Positions 9,552 to 18,324 of a DNA stretch of 64,000 bases are shown one piece after another. Position 1 is the first letter of the stretch. Each line of letters opens with the position of its first letter. Origin of the DNA: Chitinophaga pinensis (lineage in GTDB: Bacteria > Bacteroidota > Bacteroidia > UKL13-3); contig CAMDHZ010000010.1 of NCBI GenBank assembly GCA_945898275.1, positions 41,235 to 105,234 on the forward strand. The letters run 5' to 3'. The position numbers and the translations under genes were made by a program. Under the pieces are notes generated by a model that did no database searches, had not been told where the DNA came from, and saw only the letters and a list, made by a program, of their open reading frames with translations.

Positions 9552-9995
9552 ATGTCGATGTTCAAACCAGCCAAAAACACAACCTTTAACCCACAAGAAA
9601 TTAATATCCTCAATGCTGGTACGCGCATTACAGGTGATTTAGCTTCAGAAGGCGACTTACGTGTTGATGGTTCGGTTCAAGGCAACATAGAAGTTAAAAC
9701 CAAGTTGGTTTTAGGTCAAAGTGCCCATGTTAAAGGAAATATTAACGCTCAAAATTCTGATATTTCTGGCGTTGTTATTGGTAATGTTACCGTTTCAGAG
9801 TTATTAACTATAAAGGCCACTGCAAAAATTACGGGTGATATCGCTTGCAGTAAATTAATTATTGAGGCTGGAGCAGAGTTTAATGGTAATAGTGCCATGA
9901 GGCCTGCGGTTGTTGCTGCTGATTTTAGGAATATGTCTAATAAGCAACAGAAAAATGCAGATTCAAAAGAAACGCTAGTTGCTGAACAAGCCTAA
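9552..9995 (+). CDS. Bactofilin-family polymer-forming protein
   Basis: The 147-residue product has a short disordered N-terminus and a central beta-helical bactofilin (DUF583) domain at about residues 17-115. It shows the regular Gly-Asp and hydrophobic periodicity of the family (TRITGDLASEGDLRVDGSVQ, VVIGNVTVSELLTIKATAKI). The C-terminus is polar and rich in Gln, Lys and Ala. Bactofilins assemble into filaments on the inner face of the membrane and help organise cell-wall enzymes or cell shape. The gene is the first of the ATP synthase transcription unit, and its last 17 bases overlap the next frame, suggesting coupling. The family call is secure; the local function is not known. Confidence 0.9.
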   Translation: MSMFKPAKNTTFNPQEINILNAGTRITGDLASEGDLRVDGSVQGNIEVKTKLVLGQSAHVKGNINAQNSDISGVVIGNVTVSELLTIKATAKITGDIACSKLIIEAGAEFNGNSAMRPAVVAADFRNMSNKQQKNADSKETLVAEQA

Positions 9996-10200
9996 CAAAT
10001 CAGACAATGGCCAAAAAACTTGGCTTCGATACTCGAACCTAGGGTTTCAAATGATAGGAACTATGGTAGTTTGCGCTTTAGGCGGCAAGTACCTCGATGA
10101 GTATCTAGAAATGAAGTTTCCTGTTTTTACTTTAGTACTCGTTCTTTTTGGTGTTTTTGCTGCCCTTTATCAGGTGTTAAAAGATTTACTTAAAAAATAA
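9979..10200 (+). CDS. atpZ: AtpZ/AtpI-family small membrane protein
   Basis: The 73-residue product has a short hydrophilic N-terminus and two membrane helices (about residues 24-40 and 48-66), separated by the GGKYLDEYLEMKFPVF hairpin typical of the AtpZ/AtpI family. It lies at the head of an F-type ATP synthase operon. Related proteins are linked to c-ring assembly or ion uptake for the synthase. The start is a TTG at 9979 inside the bactofilin gene; the first in-frame ATG falls in the first helix and would remove the N-terminus. The small size and the non-ATG start leave some doubt about the exact N-terminus. Confidence 0.82.
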   Translation: MLNKPNKSDNGQKTWLRYSNLGFQMIGTMVVCALGGKYLDEYLEMKFPVFTLVLVLFGVFAALYQVLKDLLKK

Positions 10201-10211
10201 TTAAAATCCAA

Positions 10212-10242
10212 TTGGTTTCTGGCAAATCAAAAGGTACTTTTG
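10212..10242 (+). promoter_or_regulatory. Internal promoter ahead of the AtpI-like gene
   Basis: TTG (10212-10214), 20 bases, then TACTTTTG (10235-10242) fits the Bacteroidota consensus exactly. It lies 13 bases before the ATG at 10256, so atpB and later genes could be transcribed independently of bactofilin. Confidence 0.68.
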
Positions 10243-10255
10243 CGGGCGTTAAAAA

Positions 10256-10654
10256 ATGTCTAAATTAAATTTCCATAAAAGTTTGGTGGCGTTAACCCTT
10301 CTATGTGGGTTTTTTATATATGCATTCCAAGCGTTTCAAACAAAATGGGTTTTAGACTCTCTGGCTTGGATTTCTTTATTTTATTTTTTCGGACTCACTT
10401 GGCTTACATTTAAAATAGCAAACTCTGGGGTCAAAAAGGATAATAAAACATTCATTACCAGAACTTACGGAGCAATTGGAATACGTTTTATATTCTCCAT
10501 TTTTCCGCTTTTTATCTACCTTGTTTTCTATCCAAAAAGAGAAATGCCGTTTATAATTGCCTATCTTTTATTGTATTTCTTTTACACAGCTTTTGAAATT
10601 TATTTCCTCGTGGTTAACTTGCGACCCGATTTAAACAAAAAGAATCCTTCATGA
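10256..10654 (+). CDS. AtpI-like four-helix membrane protein of the ATP synthase operon
   Basis: The 132-residue product has four predicted membrane segments, at roughly residues 10-28, 34-52, 72-92 and 98-120, with basic loops between them. Its 3' end overlaps the atpB start by 4 bp. Proteins of this size and topology sit between atpZ and atpB in many Bacteroidota operons and are usually labelled hypothetical or AtpI-like. Position and topology suggest help with assembly of the F0 sector, but no catalytic motif is visible and sequence alone does not prove homology to AtpI. Confidence 0.68.
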   Translation: MSKLNFHKSLVALTLLCGFFIYAFQAFQTKWVLDSLAWISLFYFFGLTWLTFKIANSGVKKDNKTFITRTYGAIGIRFIFSIFPLFIYLVFYPKREMPFIIAYLLLYFFYTAFEIYFLVVNLRPDLNKKNPS

Positions 10655-11823
10655 ACGCCATCAAAAAGAAGAGTATCAATTATTTAGTTTTAGCTTTTTC
10701 CCTTCTAACGCTATCGTCTTTTGGCGCTATAAATGCCTTTGCGCATGATTCTATTCACCCTCATGCAGAAATTCACGCTACAGATACTGTACATCATTCA
10801 AATGAAAGCGCAGCTCAAGCGCATACTGAAGCAGCCCCTCATGAAGAAAAGGAAGGAGTTGATGCAGGTAAATTAATTATGGAGCATATTGGCGACGCGC
10901 ATGATTGGCATATGGCTACTATTGGACATACTCACGTTACTATTCCACTTCCTATTATAATTAAAGACGCTGCAGGATTTCATATTTTTAGTTCTTCAAA
11001 GTTTCATCATGGACATGATGCTTATAATGGCTATAAATTGGAGCATGGTAAAATTGTAGCAGTAAACGAAGATGGCAGCATCAATGAATCTGCTTCATTC
11101 TTCGACTTATCCATTACCAAAAACGTTGCTGCAATGCTAATTTCTGTATTTGTGTTAATTTGGATGATGCTAAGCGTAGCTAGATCCTATAAAAAGGGCA
11201 AAGGTGCCGCTCCTAAAGGATTTGCTAACCTCATTGAAATGGGTATTTTATTTATTAGAGATGAAGTTGCCAAGCCAAGTATTGGTCCTAAATACATGAA
11301 GTTTATGCCATATTTGCTTACCATATTCTTTTTTATCTTCTTAAATAACTTATTCGGCTTGGTTCCATTTTTCCCGGGAGGAGCAAACGTAACTGGTAAT
11401 ATAGCTGTTACTTTAGTATTAGCTTTGTTTACATTTGTGATTACCTCAATCAATGGGAACAAAAGCTACTGGGGTCATATTTTTATGCCTCCGGGCGTGC
11501 CAAAGGCATTATGGATTTTATTAATTCCAATTGAAATCATAGGAATGTTAAACAAGCCAATCGTTTTAATGATTCGTTTGTTTGCCAATATCACCGCTGG
11601 ACATATCATCATGCTCGGATTTTTCTCGCTTATTTTCATCTTTGGCGCAATGAGTGAAGGTTTAGGATTAGGTGTATCGGTTATGTCAGTTGCTTTTACA
11701 ACTTTCATGAACTTCCTTGAGTTATTAGTAGCATTTTTACAGGCATATGTTTTTACTTTACTTTCTGCGCTTTATTTTGGTTCAGCAGTAGAAGAACATG
11801 CCCATCACGACGAACATCATTAA
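10651..11823 (+). CDS. atpB: F-type ATP synthase subunit a with a His-rich N-terminal extension
   Basis: Subunit a forms the proton half-channels against the c-ring in the inner membrane. The 390-residue product is longer than the roughly 270 residues of E. coli AtpB because residues 1-160 hold a signal-like helix and an exported, His- and Asp/Glu-rich region (HDSIHPHAEIHATDTVHH). The core has the conserved MIRLFANITAGHIIMLGF helix, whose Arg is essential for proton transfer. The C-terminus is again His-rich (EEHAHHDEHH). Extended N-termini are common for AtpB in this phylum. The gene overlaps its upstream neighbour by 4 bp and lies 31 bases before atpE. Confidence 0.96.
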   Translation: MNAIKKKSINYLVLAFSLLTLSSFGAINAFAHDSIHPHAEIHATDTVHHSNESAAQAHTEAAPHEEKEGVDAGKLIMEHIGDAHDWHMATIGHTHVTIPLPIIIKDAAGFHIFSSSKFHHGHDAYNGYKLEHGKIVAVNEDGSINESASFFDLSITKNVAAMLISVFVLIWMMLSVARSYKKGKGAAPKGFANLIEMGILFIRDEVAKPSIGPKYMKFMPYLLTIFFFIFLNNLFGLVPFFPGGANVTGNIAVTLVLALFTFVITSINGNKSYWGHIFMPPGVPKALWILLIPIEIIGMLNKPIVLMIRLFANITAGHIIMLGFFSLIFIFGAMSEGLGLGVSVMSVAFTTFMNFLELLVAFLQAYVFTLLSALYFGSAVEEHAHHDEHH

Positions 11824-11842
11824 TTAAATTATAATCAACTAA

Positions 11843-12121
<279 letters not shown>

Positions 12122-12199
12122 TTATTAATTGCAGAGATACAGTTGATTACTGTGTCTCTGCTTACTTTCTCTCAATTCAAAAAAAAACAATCAAACAAA

Positions 12200-12694
12200 A
12201 TGGAATTAGTTAAACCTGGTTTAGGTCTTATCGTTTGGATGACCATTACTTTTAGTATCGTATTGTTCATTCTATCCAAATTTGCATGGAAGCCAATTCT
12301 TGCAGCAATTAAAGAAAGAGAAGACTCTATCAACAATGCATTAAACTCGGCAGAGGATGCGCGCAAACAAATGGATGCCTTAAAAGCAGACAACGAGAAA
12401 TTGTTAAACCAGGCACGTGCCGAGCGCGAGCTAATGCTAAAAGAGGCAAGTGAAATGAAAGATAACATCATTGCACAAGCCAAACGTTCTGCTGATGAAG
12501 AAGGCAGAAAAATTATTACCAAAGCCAATGAGGCAATTGAATCGGCTAAGTTAAATGCGATGAATGAACTTAAGACCCAAGTTGCCGTATTATCAGTTGA
12601 TTTGGCAGAAAAAGTGCTTCGCAAGAAAATGGAAGACCGCAGCCAACAAGAAGCTTTTGTAAATGAAAATTTGAAATCAATTACCCTGAACTAA
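12200..12694 (+). CDS. atpF: F-type ATP synthase subunit b
   Basis: Subunit b is the peripheral stalk joining F0 to F1. From the ATG at 12200 the product has 164 residues: a membrane helix (GLIVWMTITFSIVLFILSKF) followed by a long charged coiled coil (REDSINNALNSAEDARKQMD and onward). The frame is open to 12143, but the extra 19 residues are not hydrophobic in the expected way, and 12200 gives the standard MELVKPG start of Bacteroidota AtpF, so I use the shorter form. The stop is one base from the atpH ATG. Confidence 0.95.
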   Translation: MELVKPGLGLIVWMTITFSIVLFILSKFAWKPILAAIKEREDSINNALNSAEDARKQMDALKADNEKLLNQARAERELMLKEASEMKDNIIAQAKRSADEEGRKIITKANEAIESAKLNAMNELKTQVAVLSVDLAEKVLRKKMEDRSQQEAFVNENLKSITLN

Positions 12695-12695
12695 C

Positions 12696-13247
12696 ATGTC
12701 AGAACAAAGAGTATCCGGCAGATATGCTAAGTCATTGATAGATTTAGCCTTAGAGCGCAAAGCCTTGGATGCGGTTTACGCCGATGTGGTTTTGCTTAAG
12801 CAAACCATTGAAGCCAATGCCTCTCTAGCCAATATGCTAAAGAGCCCAATCATTAAAGCAGATAAAAAACAAGCCATTATCAAGCAAGTTTTTTCAAGTT
12901 ACCTTTCTGAACTTAGCCTTCTATTTGTTAATTTAGTTACGGCTAAAAACAGAAGTTTCTTCTTGCATGATATCGCTGTGCAGTTCATTGTTCAATACAA
13001 TGAAATAAATAAAATAACTACCGCCCATGTTAAAACCGCTGTGAGCATTAGCGCCTCGGTTCAAGCAGAAGTGAAAAGCTTTTTAGAAGCCCAAACTGGT
13101 AAGCGCGTAGAATTAAAAAATTCAGTAGATCCAGAATTAATTGGTGGAATGGTCATTCAAATTGAAGACCGTTTATACGACGCCAGTATTTCAGGTAAAC
13201 TGAAAAAAGCAAAACACGAATTATTAAACACTTACATTTCAAAATAA
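12696..13247 (+). CDS. atpH: F-type ATP synthase subunit delta
   Basis: The 183-residue product is the OSCP/delta subunit, which binds the top of the F1 head and the b stalk. It opens with the family signature RVSGRYAKSLIDLALE and closes with DPELIGGMVIQIEDRLYDAS, the conserved C-terminal motif. Length agrees with the family (about 175-185). It sits between atpF and atpA with gaps of 1 and 9 bases, so it is surely co-transcribed. Confidence 0.96.
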   Translation: MSEQRVSGRYAKSLIDLALERKALDAVYADVVLLKQTIEANASLANMLKSPIIKADKKQAIIKQVFSSYLSELSLLFVNLVTAKNRSFFLHDIAVQFIVQYNEINKITTAHVKTAVSISASVQAEVKSFLEAQTGKRVELKNSVDPELIGGMVIQIEDRLYDASISGKLKKAKHELLNTYISK

Positions 13248-13256
13248 CAGTTCATT

Positions 13257-14837
13257 ATGGTAGAAATAAGACCCGATGAGGTATCAGCCATCATCAGAGA
13301 GCAATTAAGCAGCTTTAAGTCTGAAACCGAATTAGAAGAAGTAGGTACCGTACTCCAAGTGGGTGATGGTATTGCTCGTATTTACGGCTTAACCAAGGTT
13401 CAGTCGGGAGAGCTTATCCAATTCTCAAATGGAGTAGAAGGCATCGTACTTAACCTTGAAGAAGATAACGTAGGTGCTGTATTATTAGGTTCTTCAGACC
13501 AAATAGTAGAAGGCGATACCGTTAAAAGAACAGGTAGAATTGCCGCTATCAATGTTGGAGAAGGAATGGTTGGTCGTGTATTGAATACCCTTGGTATGCC
13601 AATAGATGGTAAAGGTCCATTAACAGGTGATTTATACGAAATGCCATTGGAGCGCAAAGCACCAGGGGTAATTTACCGCGAACCCGTTAAAGAGCCACTT
13701 CAAACGGGTATCAAAGCGATTGATGCGATGATTCCAATTGGTCGTGGACAGCGTGAGTTGGTTATCGGCGACCGTCAAACTGGTAAAACAGCAGTTTGTA
13801 TCGATACCATCATCAATCAAAAAGAATTTTACGAAGCAGGCCAGCCTGTATATTGTATCTATGTAGCTTGTGGTCAAAAAGCTTCTACCGTTGCGCAGGT
13901 GGTTAAAACCCTTGAAGAGCGTGGTGCAATGCCTTATACCATCATCGTTTCAGCTACTTCATCAGATCCAGCGCCAATGCAATTCTTTGCACCTATGGCT
14001 GGTGCGGCTATTGGTGAGTTCTTCCGCGATACAGGCAGACCAGCCTTGGTAATTTATGATGATTTATCTAAGCAAGCCGTGGCTTACCGCGAAGTTTCAT
14101 TGTTATTGCGTCGTCCTCCAGGCCGCGAGGCTTATCCTGGTGACGTTTTCTATTTGCATAGTCGTTTATTAGAGCGTGCTGCAAAGATCAATGCAACCGA
14201 TTCAATTGCACAACAAATGAACGATTTGCCTCCTTCTATCAAGCATATGGTAAAAGGTGGAGGTTCTTTAACTGCACTTCCAATTATCGAAACACAAGCT
14301 GGTGACGTTTCTGCTTATATTCCAACCAATGTAATTTCTATTACAGACGGACAGATATTCTTAGAAGCCAATTTGTTTAACTCAGGTATCCGTCCTGCGA
14401 TTAACGTAGGTATCTCGGTATCACGTGTGGGTGGTAACGCCCAAATCAAATCAATGAAGAAAGTTGCGGGTACATTAAAATTGGATCAAGCCCAATACCG
14501 CGAATTGGAAGCTTTCTCTAAGTTTGGTTCAGACCTAGATGCCGCTACAAAATCTGTTTTGGCAAAAGGTGCTCGTAACGTAGAAATCTTGAAGCAAGGA
14601 CAGTTTGCACCTTTGCGTGTAGAACAACAAGTAGCGATTATTTACTTAGGTACTAAAGGTTTATTATCTGCTGTTCCTGTAAATAAGATACGTGAGTTTG
14701 AAGCTGACTTCCTAAACTTTTTGGAAAACAAACACATCGATGTGTTAAATACCATTAAGAAGGGTGGCATTGGCGACGATGTAACCGGCATACTAGAATC
14801 AGTTTGTAAAGAATTAACAGCTAAATACAGCGCATAA
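13257..14837 (+). CDS. atpA: F-type ATP synthase subunit alpha
   Basis: The 526-residue product is the regulatory nucleotide-binding subunit of F1. The N-terminal beta-barrel is followed by the P-loop [13 protein letters not shown] near residue 173 and the ATP synthase alpha/beta signature [14 protein letters not shown] near 380. The C-terminal helical domain ends [16 protein letters not shown]. Length and motifs are standard. Codon use is richer in GC-ending codons than in neighbouring hypothetical genes, as expected for high expression. The catalytic beta subunit (atpD) and epsilon (atpC) are not in this window; in Bacteroidota they usually lie in a separate operon. Confidence 0.98.
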   Translation: MVEIRPDEVSAIIREQLSSFKSETELEEVGTVLQVGDGIARIYGLTKVQSGELIQFSNGVEGIVLNLEEDNVGAVLLGSSDQIVEGDTVKRTGRIAAINVGEGMVGRVLNTLGMPIDGKGPLTGDLYEMPLERKAPGVIYREPVKEPLQTGIKAIDAMIPIGRGQRELVIGDRQTGKTAVCIDTIINQKEFYEAGQPVYCIYVACGQKASTVAQVVKTLEERGAMPYTIIVSATSSDPAPMQFFAPMAGAAIGEFFRDTGRPALVIYDDLSKQAVAYREVSLLLRRPPGREAYPGDVFYLHSRLLERAAKINATDSIAQQMNDLPPSIKHMVKGGGSLTALPIIETQAGDVSAYIPTNVISITDGQIFLEANLFNSGIRPAINVGISVSRVGGNAQIKSMKKVAGTLKLDQAQYRELEAFSKFGSDLDAATKSVLAKGARNVEILKQGQFAPLRVEQQVAIIYLGTKGLLSAVPVNKIREFEADFLNFLENKHIDVLNTIKKGGIGDDVTGILESVCKELTAKYSA

Positions 14838-14870
14838 TTCGGTTTGAACCGAAAGGCTTAACATAAACAC

Positions 14871-15740
14871 ATGGCCAATTTAAAAGAAGTAAGGATAAGG
14901 ATTGCATCGGTAAACTCAACGCAACAAATCACCAAGGCGATGAAGCTGGTGAGTGCAACTAAGTTGAGACGTGCGCAGAACGCCATTCTGCAAATGAGAC
15001 CCTATGCACAAAAGCTAAACGGGATTTTGGCAAATCTTTCAGACTCAATGGATATTGATTCTTTGAAAGTGTATTTTGACCAACGCCCAATTAACAATGT
15101 GCTATTGGTGGTAATTACCTCGGATAGGGGATTGTGCGGTTCGTTTAATGCCAATGTAATTAAACTAGCCAACAAGCTTATCCGTGAGGATTATGCAGGA
15201 AAGAACATTACCATTTTGCCAGTAGGCAGAAAAGGAGCAGATTTCTTTGCAAAAGCAGAAGGCGTTAAAGTAAATGCATCTTTTAAAGAAACTTTGCAAA
15301 ACCTAAATGCCAAAGCAGGTTTTGAAATTGGAGAATACGTTTTGAACCAATACAGCGCTGGTAAGTTTGACAAGGTAGAAGTGGTATACAATCAGTTTAA
15401 GAATGCGGCAACGCAAATCTTAAGCAATGATGCCTTTTTACCTATTGCAAAACAAGCAGGCACACAAGCTTCAAAAACTGACTTTATTTTTGAACCAGGT
15501 AAAGAAGAAATCTTGTTAGAATTAATTCCAAGAATTTTAAAGACCCAGATTTACCGTTCTTTACTTGATTCATTTGCCTCTGAACATGGTGCCCGTATGG
15601 TGGCCATGGATAAGGCAACAGACAATGCAGGTGAGTTAATTAAAGCCTTAAAATTAGAATACAACCGTGCCCGTCAGGCAGCTATTACTACCGAGATTTC
15701 TGAAATCGTAGGTGGAGCCGCCGCCTTAAGTGGTGCATAA
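14871..15740 (+). CDS. atpG: F-type ATP synthase subunit gamma
   Basis: The 289-residue product is the central rotating shaft of F1. It has the paired terminal helices of the family: N-terminal RIASVNSTQQITKAMKLVSA and C-terminal ARQAAITTEISEIVGGAAAL. The Rossmann-like middle includes VITSDRGLCGSFNANVIK, a conserved gamma motif. It is the last gene of the operon and is followed by a strong terminator at 15760. Confidence 0.98.
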   Translation: MANLKEVRIRIASVNSTQQITKAMKLVSATKLRRAQNAILQMRPYAQKLNGILANLSDSMDIDSLKVYFDQRPINNVLLVVITSDRGLCGSFNANVIKLANKLIREDYAGKNITILPVGRKGADFFAKAEGVKVNASFKETLQNLNAKAGFEIGEYVLNQYSAGKFDKVEVVYNQFKNAATQILSNDAFLPIAKQAGTQASKTDFIFEPGKEEILLELIPRILKTQIYRSLLDSFASEHGARMVAMDKATDNAGELIKALKLEYNRARQAAITTEISEIVGGAAALSGA

Positions 15741-15759
15741 TTAGAGCTAATCATTATTG

Positions 15760-15797
15760 AAAACAGCTGAATCACGAGAAGTGTTTCGGCTGTTTTT
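15760..15797 (+). terminator. Rho-independent terminator of the atp operon
   Basis: AAAACAGCTGAA (15760-15771) pairs with TTCGGCTGTTTT (15785-15796) over 12 positions with one G-U, and a T-rich tail follows. It lies 19 bases after the atpG stop and faces the end of the PIN gene on the other strand. Confidence 0.85.
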
Positions 15798-15833
15798 GTT
15801 ATTACTAAATCTAGCAAAAGATATTTCCTTAGG

Positions 15834-16262
15834 TCACCCTTCCTTTTCTATCAACTTCAAGAAGTTTAGTGGTGTCATCACTGCAATGGATGAATTTCTA
15901 TAATCTTTGGTATTTCTTGTGACAATTGCATCAATTCCTTTGATTTTGAGGGCAGAAGCGTGTTGAACTGAATCTTCAAAATCGGAGAAATTACTTTTTA
16001 ATGCTTCAACAAGCTCTGCTTTAGTTGTTCCAATAATCTCAGTCATCTCCGTAAGCGTTTCTATTACTTCTAAGGTTTTTTTATGTCCTAAAAATTTCCG
16101 AACGATGTAATAAATATTATTGATAGATAATGCAGACAAATATAGTTTAATAGTCCCTTGTTCATTTAATTCAAATAGCTCACTTGCAGGATTAGCATGG
16201 GGCTCTCTATCTGTAAAAAAATCAATAACTACATCCGAATCTATAAAAAGCTTATACTCCAT
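15834..16262 (-). CDS. PIN-domain ribonuclease toxin (VapC-like)
   Basis: The 142-residue product opens [19 protein letters not shown], with the first catalytic Asp of PIN nucleases. Further acidic positions are in NFSDFEDSVQHASAL (near residue 95) and in DAIVTRNTKDY (near 112), giving the usual acidic cluster for Mg-dependent RNA cleavage. Its start overlaps the end of the upstream antitoxin gene by 11 bp, a typical toxin-antitoxin arrangement. Such toxins cleave tRNA or rRNA when the antitoxin is lost; the target here is unknown. The pair sits between the atp terminator and a cyclophilin gene, so it may be a recent insertion. Confidence 0.88.
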   Translation of the reverse strand: MEYKLFIDSDVVIDFFTDREPHANPASELFELNEQGTIKLYLSALSINNIYYIVRKFLGHKKTLEVIETLTEMTEIIGTTKAELVEALKSNFSDFEDSVQHASALKIKGIDAIVTRNTKDYRNSSIAVMTPLNFLKLIEKEG

Positions 16263-16506
16263 ATTTCTTAGACAATTCCTCTGTTAAAATCGTTTTATAA
16301 TCTAACTCATCTTCAGTTTTGATAATACCTCGCAGTTTCCTGACTTTTGGTGAAAGCTGTTTTTTAGTATTTATTTTACGATTTACTGTCACTAACTTGA
16401 AATAGCTTTCCACCATTTCGGAAAGACTAAGCCCTTTCTCTTTTGCATATTCTTTAGCAGTTTCAATGATTTCCTTTTGAATGGTTAAGGTTAATTTGCT
16501 GCTCAT
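16252..16506 (-). CDS. Ribbon-helix-helix-like antitoxin (DUF6364-type)
   Basis: The 84-residue product starts with a short beta strand (KLTLTI) and two helices ([28 protein letters not shown]), the layout of ribbon-helix-helix DNA-binding antitoxins. The basic central part and acidic C-terminus ([17 protein letters not shown]) would wrap the toxin. It precedes and overlaps the PIN gene. A TATATTTG box at 16531-16524 (reverse strand) and a perfect 14-bp palindrome at 16550-16563 lie upstream, consistent with autoregulation. DUF6364 is assigned from memory of the family pattern, not from a search. Confidence 0.82.
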   Translation of the reverse strand: MSSKLTLTIQKEIIETAKEYAKEKGLSLSEMVESYFKLVTVNRKINTKKQLSPKVRKLRGIIKTEDELDYKTILTEELSKKYGV

Positions 16507-16523
16507 TTTGTTATTAATTTAAA

Positions 16524-16563
16524 CAAATATACGTATCCTTTTTTTAATTATTACACGTGTAAT
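16524..16563 (-). promoter_or_regulatory. Toxin-antitoxin promoter with palindromic operator
   Basis: On the reverse strand, TATATTTG (16531 to 16524) matches the -7 consensus 17 bases before the antitoxin ATG. The perfect palindrome ATTACACGTGTAAT (16550-16563) covers the place where the -33 element should be, and no good TTG is present there. That layout suits repression by the ribbon-helix-helix antitoxin. The binding is inference. Confidence 0.6.
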
Positions 16564-16656
16564 TTTCAAACGTTATGGGTATTATTCTATCTTTATTCAA
16601 TAGGAAATCCTCCTTTTTTCTTATTTTTACCCCACAATTATTTTAGACAATATAAC

Positions 16657-17091
16657 ATGGCAAAAGCAGAAATACACACCGCTAAAGGTGTAATGACCGT
16701 TGAATTCTTTGAGAAAGACGCTCCCAATACTGTTGCAAACTTTTTAAAACTAGCCAAGAGTGGCTTCTATGATGGCGTTAGCTTTCACCGCGTAATTCCT
16801 GATTTTGTAATCCAAGGTGGAGACCCAACTGGCACAGGTGCTGGCGGACCGGGGTACAAAATTAATTGTGAACTCGATGGCGAAAACCAATATCATGACA
16901 GAGGGGTTCTTTCAATGGCACATGCTGGTAGAAACACAGGTGGCTCTCAATTCTTTGTTTGCCATAGCAGAAAAAATACCTCTCACTTAGATCGAGTTCA
17001 TACTTGTTTTGGTAAGGTGGTAGATGGTCTTGAGGTAATTGATGCCATCCGTCAAGGTGATGTGATGACGAAGGTGGTTGTGGTGGAGTAG
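16657..17091 (+). CDS. Cyclophilin-type peptidyl-prolyl cis-trans isomerase
   Basis: The 144-residue product is a compact single-domain cyclophilin. Catalytic-site motifs are [14 protein letters not shown] near residue 47 (with the essential Arg), GGSQFFVC near 94 and [14 protein letters not shown] near 113. There is no signal peptide, so it should work in the cytoplasm on prolyl bonds of folding proteins. The short size is typical of bacterial PpiB forms. The last base of its stop codon is the first base of a heptanucleotide repeat. Confidence 0.95.
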   Translation: MAKAEIHTAKGVMTVEFFEKDAPNTVANFLKLAKSGFYDGVSFHRVIPDFVIQGGDPTGTGAGGPGYKINCELDGENQYHDRGVLSMAHAGRNTGGSQFFVCHSRKNTSHLDRVHTCFGKVVDGLEVIDAIRQGDVMTKVVVVE

Positions 17092-17118
17092 TCCATGGTC
17101 GATGGACCATTGTCCATG
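17091..17118. repeat. Degenerate heptanucleotide tandem repeat A (4 units)
   Basis: Units GTCCATG, GTCGATG, GACCATT and GTCCATG run in exact 7-nt register from the G of the cyclophilin stop codon. The array fills most of the 42-bp gap to the convergent serine hydrolase gene. Parts are self-complementary (ATGGTC/GACCAT), so the RNA of either strand could fold. Confidence 0.75.
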
Positions 17119-17133
17119 GTAATCTACCAGAAA

Positions 17134-18252
17134 CTAATTGCCAGCTGCCTCTTTCTTCAACCGCAATACCAACTTAATCATCGTTTTAAAAGACATATCT
17201 GGGTGTGCAATTTGATTTACTGTGCCCACTATAAACAAGTTTTCTTTTGGACTGTAATACGCCAATGCGCCAGATAATCCTGAGTGCCCAATAAAAATAG
17301 GGACTGCGCCAGTAGGGTTAAACATCCAAGGCAACTTAAACAAATGCAAGCCTACACCAGATTGCATGGGGAAGAAAATCTTGTTCCAATCTTGCATCCA
17401 ATCTAAATAGGTTTTTGGGAACAGTTTTCCTGTAAAATAAGCTTCAATAAATACCAACATGTCTTGGTTGGTAGAAACCATTCCACCGTCTGCGCCAAAA
17501 GAGCACATGGCTTTTGGGATGCTTAGCGGTGCTGCTTCGTAATACAAAGCTTTGGGTTTGCTATCGCTTGGGTCTGCATATAAATAAGTGTTCTTAAGTT
17601 CAAGGGGTTTTAGGATGTGCTCCTCACAATTTTCTGAATAGGATTTTCCAGATACTACTTCAATAATTTTCCCCAAGAGTTGAAAATTGGCATCCGAGTA
17701 ATGCGCTTTCCCTTTAGAGCCCGGTGCAAACATAGGTTTCATGTTTTTGGTTCGAACCAACACCTCTTCTAAAGACCAAAATTGATCGTTTCCTTCTTTG
17801 AGTGCATCTTCTAAGCTCTTGCCATTTGGCCCCTTGTCTTGAAAATAATCGGGTAGGCCAGAGGTATGCGCTAAAAGTTGTCTAAGCGTGATGTCGAAAG
17901 AATATTCTTTTCCCTTATAAATATGCAAGCCTTTAAGAATGGTGCTGTCTAAGTATTTGCTAATTTTATCGTCTATGTCAAGGGTTTTTTGGGAATGAAA
18001 CTTTAAGATAATTGCACTGGTAAACAACTTTGTAGTACTCGCTATAAAATAGGCTTGGTTCAAACCGATATTGCCTGCTGCGCCTTCCCAAACAAAGCTG
18101 TCTTTTTTGAGGGCAAAGGTGCTTCCAAAGATTTTCTTTTGGTCGACGGTCTTATTAAGAATTTGCTGTAGGTCGTTTTTGCGAGTTTCGGTTTGAGCCA
18201 AACTAGAAGTGAGTTGCATAAATAAGATTGCTAAAGTGAGAATTGTGCGCAT
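17134..18252 (-). CDS. Exported serine hydrolase of the beta-lactamase (class C/PBP-like) family
   Basis: The 372-residue product has a signal peptide (residues 1-19, ending SLAQ). The beta-lactamase fold motifs are present: STTK at residues 72-75 (nucleophile Ser and general-base Lys), a YSDAN motif near 165, and GHSGLSG near 330 in place of the KTG/HTG box. Members include D-aminopeptidases, esterases and peptidoglycan-active enzymes, and most are not true beta-lactamases. It is convergent with the cyclophilin, and the Crp-like regulator lies upstream on the same strand after a 72-bp gap. The substrate is unknown. Confidence 0.88.
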   Translation of the reverse strand: MRTILTLAILFMQLTSSLAQTETRKNDLQQILNKTVDQKKIFGSTFALKKDSFVWEGAAGNIGLNQAYFIASTTKLFTSAIILKFHSQKTLDIDDKISKYLDSTILKGLHIYKGKEYSFDITLRQLLAHTSGLPDYFQDKGPNGKSLEDALKEGNDQFWSLEEVLVRTKNMKPMFAPGSKGKAHYSDANFQLLGKIIEVVSGKSYSENCEEHILKPLELKNTYLYADPSDSKPKALYYEAAPLSIPKAMCSFGADGGMVSTNQDMLVFIEAYFTGKLFPKTYLDWMQDWNKIFFPMQSGVGLHLFKLPWMFNPTGAVPIFIGHSGLSGALAYYSPKENLFIVGTVNQIAHPDMSFKTMIKLVLRLKKEAAGN

Positions 18253-18324
18253 AAATTAAGAATTTCTTGAGGGCAAAGGTCTTATATAAGACTAGCATTT
18301 ATTTTACCATAGGGTAAAAAATGA

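Noticed and set aside
12172..12624. A 150-codon reverse ORF opposite atpF
   Set aside because: It lies wholly within atpF, which has all family features; the composition is that of an antisense shadow.
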